DNA from: Artemisia argyi
Lineage: Eukaryota; Streptophyta; Magnoliopsida; Asterales; Asteraceae
NCBI GenBank assembly: GCA_030686995.1
Contig: CM060692.1
Coordinates: 127,921,796 to 127,985,795 of the forward strand
Length of the DNA: 64,000 bases
Reading direction: 5' to 3'
Shown here: positions 1 through 11,747 of the stretch, piece by piece
How the letters are laid out: every line of letters starts with the position of its first letter
How positions within the stretch are numbered: position 1 is the first letter of the stretch
Notes under the pieces: generated by a model
What the model saw: only the letters and a program-made list of their open reading frames with translations
Databases searched by the model: none
What the model was told of the DNA's origin: nothing
Translations under genes and position numbers: made by a program

Positions 1-1590
1 GGGTCCAAATTCTGGTGGAGGCAAGTCCCTGGAAGATGTATCCCCGGTGGTAGTGACAGGCGTCTTTTCTTCCTTCTTAGAGACATTAAGATCAGATTCA
101 GAGTCACTGGATTCGATGAGAGGTTCATGACTCTGTAGTTGCTCCAGTGTATCTTCAGAGGAAACCTCTTTAGGTTTAGATGATTCCGGGGACCGTTTTT
201 TGAATTCGTACTGAGGTTCTTTAAGTTTTGAAGCAGGTGATGAAATGTGAAGGAGTGTGTGTGCAACTTGTTCATCAGTTACAACACTCTTTCCTTTCCC
301 GACAGTATCTGGTAGTTGCTTAAGTTTCTCAGGTTCCGGCTCTTTAATACTGACACCTGTCAATGGTGGACCAGGATGTGTCTCACTGGTTTTGAGACTT
401 TCTTCGATAGCCTTTTGAATGTCAGCAGCTTCAGTTGGGGACAGCATTTCATGTGGATTGTCATCTAAAACTGTAGCTTTTGCTTTCTTGGATTTCTTGG
501 ACCCGGATTCGCTAATAGTTTTGATCCTTTTGTGTTTCTTAGTGCCACCAGATACCATCTCAGTGGTCGAGACATCTTTGCATTTCTTTGATTAGCTTTG
601 CTTGTGGTGGTCTTGACGGTGGATTGTTTGCGATACAAAGCGACTTTGTTCAGATAGCTCTTGTAGTAAGGTGCATCAAGGATATTGTTGGAGACAAGAG
701 CTTCGGGTATATCCATTCCAAACACTTCTTGATCTGTCCCCTTAGCAACAAACTTGAGGTTTCCCACACAGTGTTCATCGGATGCCAGGTCCACTGAGGA
801 TTCAGGTCTAGGGTGTAGATTATGACATTGTTGTAGATGAAGTATGATCAGTTTAGTAAATCTGATACTGGGGATTAGAGACTTGGATTTCCATTTTTTG
901 CTTTCTTTGTGAGCCTCCAGCTTCATCTTTTCATCTAAGAAGGTATTAATGGAGTGAGCAAATTCCTCCCATATACGTTCAGCGAAGTCAATGTCTTTCC
1001 CTTTCACAATACCCCACAGTATTTGCAGTGCAGGGGCACGCAGTCTCTCATGTCCCGATGTCTTCCCAGTGAGACATAAGTTGATAAGCATGATAAGGAC
1101 TCTCTAGGGTTGGTACATTTCATTAGTGGACATGGATGAAAGTGTGGTGACCTCTTTTGGGTACCCTAGATCATTCACGAACTGTAGGAGGGCTTCAGGG
1201 TTTGGTGGGGATGAGAAAGGTTCGTTAGGAATGATTGGGTTGATCTGGAGAGCATTCCTGAGCGTTTCTTTGTTTATTTCGAACCATTGTTCATCGAGTT
1301 GACACTGATAAGTGTTGTTTTCCTTGTTATGAGTCATGGTGTTCCAGAATTACTGGATGTATATGGATGGAATCGATGAGGAAACTGTGAATGCCTTGAA
1401 GAAAGATGTGTTTTTCAAGATATCCACGACAATCTTGTAGGTGGGATTGTTCTGAGGTTTATCTATGTCAATGTAGAGATTGCTCTTCCCAGTAGATACC
1501 CATTCATTGTGTGGCAATATCTCATCATCTGTGCGAGTGGGAGGTGGTGTAACTGACTCCAACTCAGTAGGAATATTAGCAACCGCTATT
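1..1590 (-). pseudogene. Broken extra (post-pol) ORF of Ty1-copia element H
   Basis: Read on the minus strand from about 1590 to the left edge, this is one long frame. It resembles the additional C-terminal ORF that accompanies many Asteraceae Ty1-copia elements; motifs such as IPSIRFTKLII, LKFVAKGTDQEVFGM and ADIQKAIEESLK are recognised from memory of that family. Its biochemical role is not known to me. Two nonsense codons lie in the otherwise continuous frame: TAA at 1350-1352, where Gln is expected before FWNTM, and TAG at 1104-1106, where Trp is expected after MYQP. A one-base frameshift falls at about 560-590. Beyond it the frame is open again to position 1, with the IEESLK block near 400-435. 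The ORF continues off the window and is certainly inactive. It may be a separately expressed ORF, since it has its own long upstream region. Confidence 0.75.
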
Positions 1591-1984
1591 TATCTGCACA
1601 ACCACTATAACACACCACGATAGACACACATGTATAGTTAGTGGTTAGACGGGTCATCAGTAAGAGATACTCAAATAATGACAAGAGAGAGCAGCTGAGC
1701 ATGGAACGTGACTTGTAAGTAGTGCATACAAAAATTGATAATAGTACGCACATATCCTAGATTGATGACACGTGAGTCACAAGACACATACATGCCACTA
1801 AACACCACACACCCATTAATTGCAGCACACTCATAACATGTATATCCACATAACAATGAGACATATATGGGTAAGACAACAGATAGCAACACATGATTCA
1901 AGACAACACGCTGTTTGGAAATTTACCCAACTAGTAAACAACCAGAAGAAAAACAAACTCTTATTAACATGCTAGCATTAATGT
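1591..1984. other. No gene: AT-rich leader of the extra ORF
   Basis: Noncoding sequence between the ORF to the left (minus strand) and the short-motif array to the right. I see no recognisable domain. A 76-codon reading at 1671-1901 (minus) has no family resemblance. Confidence 0.5.
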
Positions 1985-2512
1985 CAATCAACGCGCAATT
2001 TATGATGCAACTCGCTATCAAGACTTATGGTCAACTCGCTACTCATGAATTGAGATCATCACGCTAATAGGAATAGAAGTCAACACGCTATCAGTAAAAT
2101 CTGTCAACTCGCTATACCTCCATTTAGTCAACTCGCTAGCATGAATATTCCTCAACTCGCTAATGATAACAGTAGTTAACTCGATACTAGTATTTTGTAT
2201 CAACTCGCTACCAATAACAGTGCAACTCGCTAGCCAGAAAGTTCAAACAACTCGCTATCATGATGAGTTAGTCAACACGCTATCAGAAGTTTGATCAACT
2301 CGCTATACATACATTCAATCAACTCACTAAAAATGATGAGTCAGTCAACTCGCTACCAAGAAATCTTATCAACTCGCTGCCAAGAAATTCTACCAACTCG
2401 CTAAAATGAACATTGGTCAATTCACTATACTGATGAGTCAGTCAACTCGCTACCAGTAATTTGATCAACTCGCTACCAAGAAATTTTACCAACTCGCTAT
2501 GACGAACATATA
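1985..2512 (-). repeat. Interspersed 10-mer array (TAGCGAGTTG on the minus strand)
   Basis: About 20-25 copies of CAACTCGCTA (plus strand), exact or with one change, sit at intervals of roughly 18-25 bases separated by mostly unrelated spacers. In part of it (about 2340-2510) the spacer also repeats as CCAAGAAAT. This is not an ordinary tandem repeat, because the 10-mer is far better conserved than the spacers. In the sense of element H it lies upstream of the extra ORF. A second array of the same motif lies upstream of the H gag, at 5720-6115. Confidence 0.85.
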
Positions 2513-3129
2513 CACTACCCAATCTAGATTCCACCTACGCAGATAATCTTGCTAACAAGAGCATCACATAACAAACTGACAAACGTATTCATCACAATAT
2601 TAACTACATTTCACCCACAACACAAATAAGTCAAGAGACTCAATATAGGGCAAAATCACTAGGTATACATACACGCAGAGATAATCAAGGAGCAAAATGT
2701 GGATAGAATCATACCGAATAAACAAGTAAAACCCATCACAAATAACACAACAATGAGCACACACCACTTAATCACCGATCGCAGGAAGGGGACAACCTAA
2801 ATATAAGTAAGATAACCGCTTAATCAAGTGTTACATGACCAGGTAATAAGTATAACACAAGATTAAGATCAAAACCTGTTAGAGTAACACGAGAAAGGAT
2901 CAAAGAAGAGCAAGAGGGGGCAGCGGGTTGGAAAGGGTGGAGAGACAAACACAACTCGCTATTACTCATTTGAATATATATACCCCTTTTAACTTTCACA
3001 AAATGACAAAACAGACCCTCTACTTAATTACTCCTTTTATCTTACAACAAATGACCTATCAGCCCCTCTACTTGCAAACGAGTCAACTAAAACATATAAG
3101 AATAATTTAATCATCAGACCTGAAACCAC
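2513..3129. other. No gene: noncoding part of element H
   Basis: AT-rich sequence with no supported ORF. One further isolated copy of the CAACTCGCTA motif occurs near 2952-2961. Confidence 0.5.
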
Positions 3130-3229
3130 GATTGCATAGATATACCACATATTAACACCACAGATGCATAAGACAAGAAGATTGCATAGATATACCACAT
3201 ATTAACATGACAGATGCATAAGACAACAA
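3130..3229. repeat. Two-copy tandem repeat, 50-bp unit
   Basis: Unit 3130-3179 is repeated at 3180-3229 with only a few differences; both start GATTGCATAGATATACC. It lies just downstream, in element sense, of the polypurine tract. Confidence 0.85.
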
Positions 3230-3256
3230 GACACGAACCATGCATATTACAGAAAA

Positions 3257-3270
3257 CACTCTCCCCCTCA
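3257..3270 (-). other. Polypurine-tract-like site of element H
   Basis: The minus strand reads TGAGGGGGAGAGTG, the usual form of a Ty1-copia plus-strand primer. It sits between the gag remnant (right) and the extra ORF (left), so it is an internal polypurine tract or the scar of a pol deletion. Upstream of it, a roughly 50-codon minus-strand reading (about 3285-3425) looks coding-like but is unrecognised. Confidence 0.5.
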
Positions 3271-3549
3271 ATCAATGACCGTAGTGTACAAACCTACACA
3301 GAGGTTGTTGATTGATTGAAGGATCCATGAGTATTAAGTGAAAGAGAGGGTCGCTATCAGAGATAATAGCAAGCCATGATGGCAGGTTTTCAACTTCTGT
3401 TCGAACTTCATTTAAGAACCCGTGCCATTATTGAATGACATTTCTAGGACCGTAAATGTTATCGATGCCAGAAGACATGCCAATGCAAAAAAAATTGTGA
3501 AACCACAATGGTTTATGAGTAACCTATTACTACATTTATTAGTATATGT

Positions 3550-3551
<2 letters not shown>

Positions 3552-3637
<86 letters not shown>
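3552..3637. repeat. (AT)n microsatellite
   Basis: About 43 uninterrupted AT dinucleotides. The Tyr-Ile run translated through it is an artefact. It lies at the junction where pol would be expected between the gag remnant and the polypurine tract. Confidence 0.95.
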
Positions 3638-3642
<5 letters not shown>

Positions 3643-3745
3643 AAGGATACCGAGTGAACAAACTCAGTTGTTCTTACACATCACCATCGCTGAAGTCCGA
3701 GTCCTGATAAGAGAGTGACCAGGAGTCATCATGCACTGTTCAACA

Positions 3746-5677
3746 TCATCTGATTACCTGAATCCTTGTCTCTGTAGAGAGAAGGCATTTAGGTCGCCAA
3801 ACTTTAAGGTTCTCTGAAGTAGATCCTGCATATAGACCAGAAGACCCTATACCAACATGACAATAGTGCTTGTTTTGATATGAGTTAGTGTTATTAGAGT
3901 CCCGTGCAGTGGTGGTCACATAGTAACCATTGGGGTTTACCGTAACCCTCATTGGTATCCAACTACACCCAATCAACTTAAAGATTCTACCAGTAGGAAC
4001 CCACTTAAGGCAAGTTTTGGAGTGCTTATAGTCTGACCTTCCATGTCCACAGGAGGACTGCCTTATAAAGAGTGAACTAAGCCCAATGAGATGTTTGTTC
4101 TTATGGAATGGTGTCCTACCCACAGTTGGAATTCATACATTGGCTACACAGTCTTTCCTGATGGGGTTCTTGTGAAATGGCATAACCTTATGATGACGTT
4201 GTGAAGTGACTGGTTTTGATAATTCTTGTTTAGCATCAATTTGAGCAACATACCTTGATATATTAACCTTGGATCTATTAGTACGAAACGCAGACAATTT
4301 CCTAGTAGATCTGGGTTTTCTATGTGACAGGTCTAAAGGTGCTCCCACAGTGGAAGATTTATCAAACTTAGTGTTCACATCTTTCATGGTCAGTTTGCAC
4401 AATTCATGTTTTAATGTGGAAATCTCGAGGTTTTTCTTCTGCAGTTTAGTATTGACCTCATCATTTTGTGCAATCAGAGACTTTGTATGTGCGACAGTTT
4501 TAGATTTCTCTTCTTTGATAAATTCATTAAGAGTTTTTCTGTGTCTTCTCAAAGATTCATTTTCATTCTGCAACACTTTTACCTTGAGTACTAGCTCAGC
4601 ATAAGTTTTAGAGTCAGTGTTGTTATTGAGTGTGGCATTGACCTTAAGATTACTACACATGGCATTCATAACATTAATATGTTGCTTGAGGTGGTTGATT
4701 GTCTGATCCTTGGTTTCAATTTGAGCTTTTAACTCGTTAATCATGAAATATTCGCAAAGTTCAGGTAGTTCTGAGTACTTGCGTGGTTTGTTGAGTAGAA
4801 ACTGTTCTTCATTTTGTTGCATTGCAATTTCAAGAGAAATGCAGTGCTTTTCCAATTGAGAAAATATGTTGGATAATTCTTTAAAAACATGCATGGCAAC
4901 CGTTTTATTTGATTTTGTGAGTTTGTTTGAAACCAAAGGATTTGACACATCACCTATTGTAGTATCCTGATCACAATTTTCCCAAACAGGATTCGTGTAG
5001 ATTGAATTAGACGCGACATTATTATCAGTCTCTTCCAATGGACACGAATCATAGATGGGTAAATCCTAATCAGGATCCTTGTCACAATTAGAAGCATGAA
5101 CCTCTGAGGCAGGATGTTGTCCTGTGACCTGTTGATGTGAAGCATCCACCTCATGTGTAGAGAGGATATCGGGAGATTCAATGAAAGTACTTTCAGCTAT
5201 AGCTGTCTCACTTGTTGATAGGAGGTGTGTACGTTCCTTGATAAACTTCTTGGCATTCCCCGAAATCTGAAGTAAAGTGACTCTGAAGGCATCCACATCT
5301 AATCCAGTGTGATCGACAAACCATTTACTCGTCATATGTGAGTCATGGTCATACTCCATTGTGAATCTTGAGTCAATGGATGCTTGGAATTGCTTAAGAA
5401 TCACCCCCAATGCAGCAGTACAACTATTTCCAGAGAAGTCAGCATTGTTTATTTGTCGTTGTAGTTGATCTAAGTACAGGTTCATGGTGACTGTGAATGA
5501 TTCAATGTCATGTCCAAATAGTGTCACAAATGCACGTTGATACCCTCCAGAGTAGCCTGATTTTTCAAAGAGTCTTTCAATGTGGGAGTGAAGTAGCTTG
5601 AAGCATTCAGCACCTCCTTCAGAGATTTGAGGCAGTCCAGTTGAATTCAGAACAGCACTAGATTGAATACTTGTCAT
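3746..5677 (-). pseudogene. Broken gag ORF of Ty1-copia element H
   Basis: Gag-like ORF of an Asteraceae Ty1-copia element. The ATG at 5677 (minus) is chosen because it follows the PBS and leader, and the family N-terminus follows it (a block with FTMEYDHDS near residues 110-120). A long lysine/glutamate-rich heptad region (about residues 240-430) is probably coiled coil. Near the end is CLKWVPTGRIF, a block I associate with this family. The ORF is one continuous frame of about 640 codons with two nonsense codons: TAG at 5066-5068 and TGA at 4133-4135. No CCHC knuckle is evident, and no protease, integrase or RT follows: the frame stops at 3746 beside an AT microsatellite. The element is therefore pol-deleted and dead. 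Confidence 0.8.
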
Positions 5678-5719
5678 GATGAGGTGAATAGATAAGACTT
5701 AGTAACACAAATTACACAA

Positions 5720-6115
5720 GTTTGAGCAACAACTCGCTACTACTTTCACAAACTTGCTGAACAGGAACCAACTCGCTAGAATGTATCAACACGCTAGTAG
5801 AGCAACTCGCTAATGTAACAACTCGCTAGTAGACAAGTCGCTAGTCTGACAAAACACTGACTGCTCAACTCGCTATTCCCAATTCGCTAAAGCCTCAACT
5901 CGCTAGAAGTAGTAACTCGCTAATCAGATCAAATCTCTAGTTATGCCAACTCGCTGGTTACTCAACTCGCTAGGCCACAACTCACTAGACTAATAAGACA
6001 GAAATGTCACCGTCTAGCGTTTTGTCTTAAAGTCCAAAAATAGCAACCCGCCAAACCTCTAACCTCAACTCGCTACAAAATATGCCAATTCTCTACCAGG
6101 AAGTACCAACTCGCT
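5720..6115 (-). repeat. Second TAGCGAGTTG motif array, in the gag leader of H
   Basis: Roughly 15 copies of CAACTCGCTA and one-base variants, with irregular spacing, between the gag start codon (5677) and the primer-binding site (6354-6366). It is the same 10-mer as at 1985-2512. In element sense it is leader RNA. Confidence 0.85.
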
Positions 6116-6353
6116 AGCAAGAAATAACTCACGAAATGCCACCAATGTCCACACAAGTGATGAAATGACTAAACCAAGGTTACTACAAGGTGTCTACACT
6201 ACTTTTAAGCAAGAAAGTACAAGAAGAATGCCAAGAGAAACGCCTAACGAGATCAAACAAGTGAGGAAACTACTAAAACCATTCGAACCAAGCTAAACTC
6301 ACAAACCAATCAATAAATCCGAGCACACCACTAATCATTTAGGATAGAACCAT

Positions 6354-6366
6354 GGATCTGATACCA
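6354..6366 (-). other. Primer-binding site of H (initiator tRNA-Met type)
   Basis: The minus strand reads TGGTATCAGATCC, two bases inside the LTR boundary. This matches the usual Ty1-copia primer site complementary to initiator tRNA-Met (TGGTATCAGAGC) with one difference. Confidence 0.85.
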
Positions 6367-6368
6367 AT

Positions 6369-6730
6369 TGTAGAATACTCTAATATAAGAACATGGATGG
6401 TTTAGTGATTAGATTGATTTTTGGTTATGTTTCTAGCGAGAAGTTAGAGAGAGAAAGTGAAGGAACCTTGAGAGAAACTTGTGATATGTTAGATTAGAAT
6501 GAAAGGTCCAACCCTCTCCACTAGTTGAGAGGGGTATTTATACAACCAACTAAACGCCCTATCAAACGGGTTGTGGATCGAGCTGACAGTGGGTAAAGAC
6601 CCGACCCGACTCCATAAGTGATTACTAAACTACTTCTAATATGATAATTAACTAACTACGAGCTAACATACAATGCCATTACAATAATTAGGTGACCGAG
6701 ACTTTTATAGGAATATTTGTATTCCTATCA
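6369..6730 (-). repeat. 5' LTR of Ty1-copia element H
   Basis: 362 bp, in sense TGATAGGAATAC to GTATTCTACA, ending next to the PBS. The TG...CA ends, the PBS and the TATA box fix its role. The partner 3' LTR would be to the left, outside the window, so TSDs cannot be compared. Confidence 0.75.
6533..6542 (-). promoter_or_regulatory. TATA box in the LTR of H
   Basis: TATAAATACC on the minus strand, about 165 bp upstream of the LTR 3' edge. It would drive transcription into the motif-array leader and gag. Confidence 0.6.
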
Positions 6731-8798
6731 GATAACTTATCATACCTCAGTGTTTTTATTAAAGTTACATAATAATCCTTTAAATTTCATGAAATTTACA
6801 TTTCAAACCTTAATAGTAAAATTTTACATTTTCAGTCCTTGTACTTTATCAAAATGACATTTTTGGTACAATATATTAAATGTAAACTTTTATCATCAAT
6901 ATTTTCCAATTATTCATTTCTAGTCCTTATAGTTATCAAAATAACCATTTTTATGCAAGTTTGTAGAAATTACAATATTAGTCCTTTAACTTTGTTATAA
7001 TTACATTTTTGATTTACATGTTTCAAAAAGGACATTTTATTACCCTTGTTTCATAAATATTCCATTTCTCACCTTAAATTACCAATATGGCATATTTGGT
7101 ACCTTTTTATAAATATTTGCAATTTTAGTCCTTTAACTTTCCAAATTTACACTTTTAGTCCTTGTCAATAAAAGTATAACTTTTTAGTACCTATAATATG
7201 CGAATATTCAATAAATACCCTTGGTGTACTGAAAATACTGTTTTAACACATGGTTTCTAGATTTGATAGTTTCAGTCCTTGTGGTTATGTAGTTTTGCAA
7301 AACTAGTCATTTTTAAATAAAAGTGTTCATTTCTATTCCAAATCCTTTCAAATTTACACATTTGACCCAAAATCATTTATATTATCAGTTTATAGCCTTA
7401 TGTTACTGATTTGGCAGTTTTAATCCTTGTATTTCAAAATGACAATTTTAATCCCTCTAGTTAACATATTTTGCATTTTTAGTCTAAAATACAGGTTTAG
7501 TTTATTTTTCCATTTCTTTTAGCTTATTATAATTCCAGAAGCTTAGACAAGCTTGTGTGAGCTTATTTGGCAGGTTATATTAGCTTAAAGCTTAATTTTG
7601 GTGCTTAATAGGCTTTAAGTGAACTGTTAGGCCCAATGATGTGTGTCTGGGTCCAATGGACCTAGGTTTTGTGGGCTTGTTTATGGGCTTATTATAAGCT
7701 TATTTCAATTTACAGAACAACTTGTAAGTGGCTTAATCTCAAAGTGCTTATTTAAGTTAAGTGGGCTTTAGGCCCGTTAAGGGTTTTAAGTGTGTTTGTG
7801 TAACTGTGTGAGTAAGCTAATCTTTGAGCTTGTGAGAGTGACTAAATGAGCTTATGTAGGTGCGTAATCAGTATCTCCCATTTGTTTAGTATATAAAGAA
7901 ACAAGTTATGCAATTTACTTGGTATGGTATACGTATAAAATACAAGTTTACAAGGCCATTCCTTGTGACCAAAACTGCTTTGTGTTACTTGTAAATACTT
8001 AGGCAGTTTTTCATAGGTGTCCAAGTAACTTAAGGATCGTGTGATATTTTGTGATTATATATTGTGATAAGTGTATATAAAGAGTGTTAACTCATTTTAA
8101 GCTATGATGAGATTTCAGTGAGTATGTTTGTATGTTATTAGCTTAACGAGACAAGGGCATAAATATGTGAAAGCTTAGGTGACTTGTACGAGTAGAAAAC
8201 ATTATATATGATCACAAAATTAACTAAGTGTTGAAAGAGACTTACTACACCTATAAAAGGCGGGTCGTTTGGGACTGTGTGATCAAGGAGATGATGAGGG
8301 GGCTTTGTGACTTGATTGTGCACATGACAAGGACTTGGGAGTGTCTCTTGGTTTGCTTGTATGAGCTTGGGATCACGTAGAACTTGCTTTCTTCTCGGCA
8401 TTGGGCAGCAACAAAAGGGAGTTTGTTTATGTTATTTGAGTTATACGTGAGTGAGTTTTTGCATGGGATATAATAACATGAGATAGTGACAACTTGTGAG
8501 ACAAAGGGAATAAATGAAGAGGATAACGAATGAGGGGGAGGCTAGGTCCTAAAGTGTATGGTACTCAAATACTTTGCAAATTGTATTACAAGTGTGAATA
8601 GTTTCGGGTTTAGTGGTGACGAGGCATGGACTTCTAGAAGTTCATTTTATTTTGAGTTCTCATGAGCTAAGACAAAGAATGAAGTGTAGTGTGTTGTGTT
8701 GAAGTCTTGGCTAGCACACGTGTTCAAGGTTTGTGTTGGAAAGTAATAAGAGGACACATTTGGTTTGGGAATACACAAAGGGTCCAAAACAACTTGAT
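6731..8798. other. No gene: AT-rich sequence resembling a decayed long LTR
   Basis: No coding region is supported. The sequence repeats phrases of the type 'tttagtccttnaacttt' and, around 7540-7800, 'gcttatt/aagctt' phrases. The two 3.6-kb solo LTRs at 33540 and 52308 have the same texture, so an old relative of those LTRs is possible. Short readings at 7842-8024 and 8138-8401 (minus) have no family resemblance. Confidence 0.4.
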
Positions 8799-9185
8799 TG
8801 TTGGGAATTATTTGTAAACAGACTTAAGTCTGTTATAGTTAAGTCGGGTAGATAGTTAAGTATGCCAGTACTAAGTTAAGTCTGGCAGACATAGTTAAGT
8901 CTATTTATATTTTTAGCTAGTTAAGTCTATCTTGTTTAACAAGAATAGATAAGTTAGGAGATATTTTAGGAAAGGATATGTACACGGTTAGATATCTTAG
9001 GAAAAGATATGTATGCATCCTTTCATACATTTTGTATAGTTAGGGTTAGGATTTTCCTTATAGTATATAGGGAACCCTACGGCATTGTGTTCTATGCCAA
9101 GTTTTCTAGTTTAATAGCAAGTACTAAGTTAGTAAATTCTCTGTGTTGTCCTTACTGCTTGTGTTAATATTCCGCGTTAACATCA
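8799..9185 (+). repeat. Probable 5' LTR of Ty1-copia element G
   Basis: Starts TGTTGGGAATTA, a typical copia LTR opening, and lies directly upstream of the G gag. It carries at least six copies of AGTTAAGTC(T) at 8820-8935 and a TATA-like TATATAG at 9064-9070. The 3' edge (taken at ACATCA, 9185) is uncertain: I do not see a clear primer site next to it, and there is no second copy in the window. Confidence 0.45.
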
Positions 9186-9285
9186 AGTATACATTCTTTA
9201 GAGTTTCTCATATAGATACTTTGGATTTATCCAAGGTGTCTATAGTCTTAGAACTTTAGAGAAGAATCAAGTTGGTTTGCTAATA

Positions 9286-10606
9286 ATGGATGATGGTGAA
9301 GTTAACTGGGGAGAGCAACATGAGGAGGAGGATCCAACCAATCATGCTCTTATGGTAATAAGATCAAATTCTAAGGTATCCCTATGTTCTAAATTATGCA
9401 TTGATTCATATAATAATGTTAAAGCTCTTTGTGATGAACAACCGAATCAAATAGAAGAACAGGAAGTAAAAATTCTAGCATATGAAAATGTTGTTAAAAC
9501 TTTAGAGGCTCAAATTATTAAACTTCAAAATCTGCAAGCCAATTTAAATCAAAAACTTACTTTTCAAGCAAATGCAATTTATGAAAAAGATGAAAAACTG
9601 AAAAACTATAGAAGAATTGGCATGAAGGCATTAAGTGATAAAGAATATTTACAGAATATGGTTGACACATGGGAAAATTCATATAAAAACCTGTTTAGGT
9701 TACTTGATTCAGGAATGAGTTCAACCAGCAAAGTTGGCTTAGGGTATGAGAAAAAATCAAACTGTGAGGTCTTAAGTTATGAAGAAGAAATGGAAAACAC
9801 TGTTTTTGTTTGTAAAGAAGAAGATTTCGTGGATAAACCTGTATACAAAAGATTTGTAAAATCTGACAATTTTAAAGGAGTTCCACCTCCTCTAAGTGGA
9901 GACTACACTCCTCTACCAGAAAAGGATTTTGATGAGTCATTGTATGTTTATGATAAAGAGGGACCCCAAGTGCCTAAAACAAATGTCTCAGAAGACAAAA
10001 CCAGTGAATATTCTACCTGTCAATCTGATGATAGTGAAGGATCCATTGGAAATATCTCTGAGCACACTGAATCAGAACCAGAAATTATCCTAAGTGAAGT
10101 GTCAAAACCTAAATCTGTTAAAATTAACAAATCTGTTGGGTCTGAAAGTAAGACAAAACCTGTTGAACCTAGTTGGAAACCTCACATAAAATCTCCTAGG
10201 CAGCAAGTAAATAACCAAGAGACACCTAAAAAGAATAGGAATGAGAAAAAGGAAAGAGTATTAGGAGCATGTTATTCTTATACTCAGAAAAGATGCTTTG
10301 TGTGTGGTAGTCTTAGCCATTTAATTAGAGACTATGTCTTTCATGAAAAGAGAATGGCTAAAGAAGCTGAATTAAAGAAATAAAGAGTGGGTAATACTTG
10401 TAATGTAATATCTAAACCACTATGGAGTAATGCTAACAGGATTAACCATGCAAATAAGTTTATTCCAAGACTAGTATTATTCAATGCTGGTAGGTCACAA
10501 GTTAATTCTGTTCAGCCAAATTTTAGTTCTGGCAGGCAAAATTTTATTTCTGCTAAGCCTAATGGTACTTTTGGTTATGCAAATGATAAATCTGTTCAAA
10601 CCAAAC
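9286..10606 (+). pseudogene. Gag of Ty1-copia element G (5' part), broken
   Basis: The ATG at 9286 opens 365 codons ending in TAA at 10381-10383; the same frame then continues to 10606. Strong matches from memory to Asteraceae Ty1-copia Gag: a coiled-coil-like region (about residues 45-120), an acidic/serine-rich region with STCQSDDSEGS, and a zinc knuckle near residues 337-350. The knuckle reads CFVCGSLSHLIRDY, so the fourth ligand Cys is replaced by Tyr, which should weaken RNA binding. The frame is cut at 10606 by a solo LTR and resumes after it at 11748. Compared with active relatives the ORF carries one nonsense codon here, plus frameshifts downstream. Confidence 0.85.
10602..10606. other. 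Target-site duplication CAAAC (left)
   Basis: CAAAC at 10602-10606 is repeated at 11743-11747, either side of the solo LTR. Confidence 0.9.
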
Positions 10607-11742
10607 TGTTGATATAAATAATGCATAAAAACGTTATTAACATTCTTTGATATCCCTACGTTTTGACGATCACAAAATATAAAAACATTAAACGTAAAAT
10701 TATTACGTAAACAAGTATTTAGTTACAAATATCATTTCATCCAACAAAATCACTTAAGGTATGTATAAACAAATGTGTAATACATTTTATGATCAAAGGG
10801 ATTTTATTTAGATACTACAAATTTTATAAAATGTTATAAACATTTTATATATTTCGGAAAAACACTTTTGGTAATTAATGGAAAATGTTTAATTCATAAT
10901 AAATATATGAATTCAAATTTTTAACCAAGATCTGTTAGATTTTCACAAAATAAACTTTCACCAGAAAAAGTTTTCCTATAAATACTAGTTCATTTCTGCT
11001 ATTTTCCTTTACCTTTTGCATGAAAATTTTAAGTCCCAATCATTTCTAAACATCCTTTTAAATCCTTTGATCATAAGATTATAAGTCTTTGTTTCAAGTG
11101 ATTCAATCATTCACCACTCAAAGTGCAAGAGAAGAATACTCCTTTAACATGAATTTAATAAGTATTGTAGATTTGTGAATATAGTCTTATAGTTGTGTAA
11201 ATTAGTTGTGGTGTGTACAAGTTGTGTAAAAGTCGCGAGAAGTCGTGAAGAGTTGTGAGATTGGTTCTAGCTACGATTAGGACTCGGCATTTAGCATAGT
11301 GTCGTTAATTGGTGTAAGCAAAAGTTGTGTAAGGTTTTCTCCACCATAAGGGAGCTTGTTGACATAGTGATGAAGACTCTCGAGTAGGTGACTTGGGGAT
11401 TGGAGTAGGGCAAGGAAGGTGTCCTTGTAGACAAACCACTATAAATCCTTTGTCTCGTGGTTTGATCTTTCCATCTCGTACTTATTACTTAGCTTACTTA
11501 CTTATCTGTCGTATATAGCTATAATTGTTTGTATTATGCATGTGTTGATCTCACACACTTAGCTTACATCATTATTATTTTTCATACTTAGATATAGTTG
11601 TTCATATTGTTCAAGATTTGAGTTCACATAAGATCGAATCAAAGTTTTTAAAAGTAAACAAGGTTTTAAAACTAAACTAAGTTTTCATAATAAAATTAAA
11701 AACAGGTAAAACTATTCAATCCCCCCCTTCTAGTTTTCCACA
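10607..11742 (+). mobile_element. Solo LTR (copia-like, 1136 bp) inside gag of G
   Basis: Begins TGTTGATATAAATAATGC, ends TTTTCCACA, and is flanked by CAAAC. There is no internal region or second LTR, so it is a solo LTR left by LTR-LTR recombination. TATAAATACT at about 10978-10987 is a plausible TATA box, so transcription would run rightwards. Removing it together with one TSD restores the gag frame across the junction. A second copy at 49328-50663 sits at the same position of the same host element. Confidence 0.88.
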
Positions 11743-11747
11743 CAAAC

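Noticed and set aside
1985..2512. CRISPR-like array of CAACTCGCTA
   Set aside because: 10-bp repeat with variable spacers in a plant retroelement; not CRISPR.
3422..3718. 98-codon ORF
   Set aside because: Translation of the (AT)n microsatellite and flanks.
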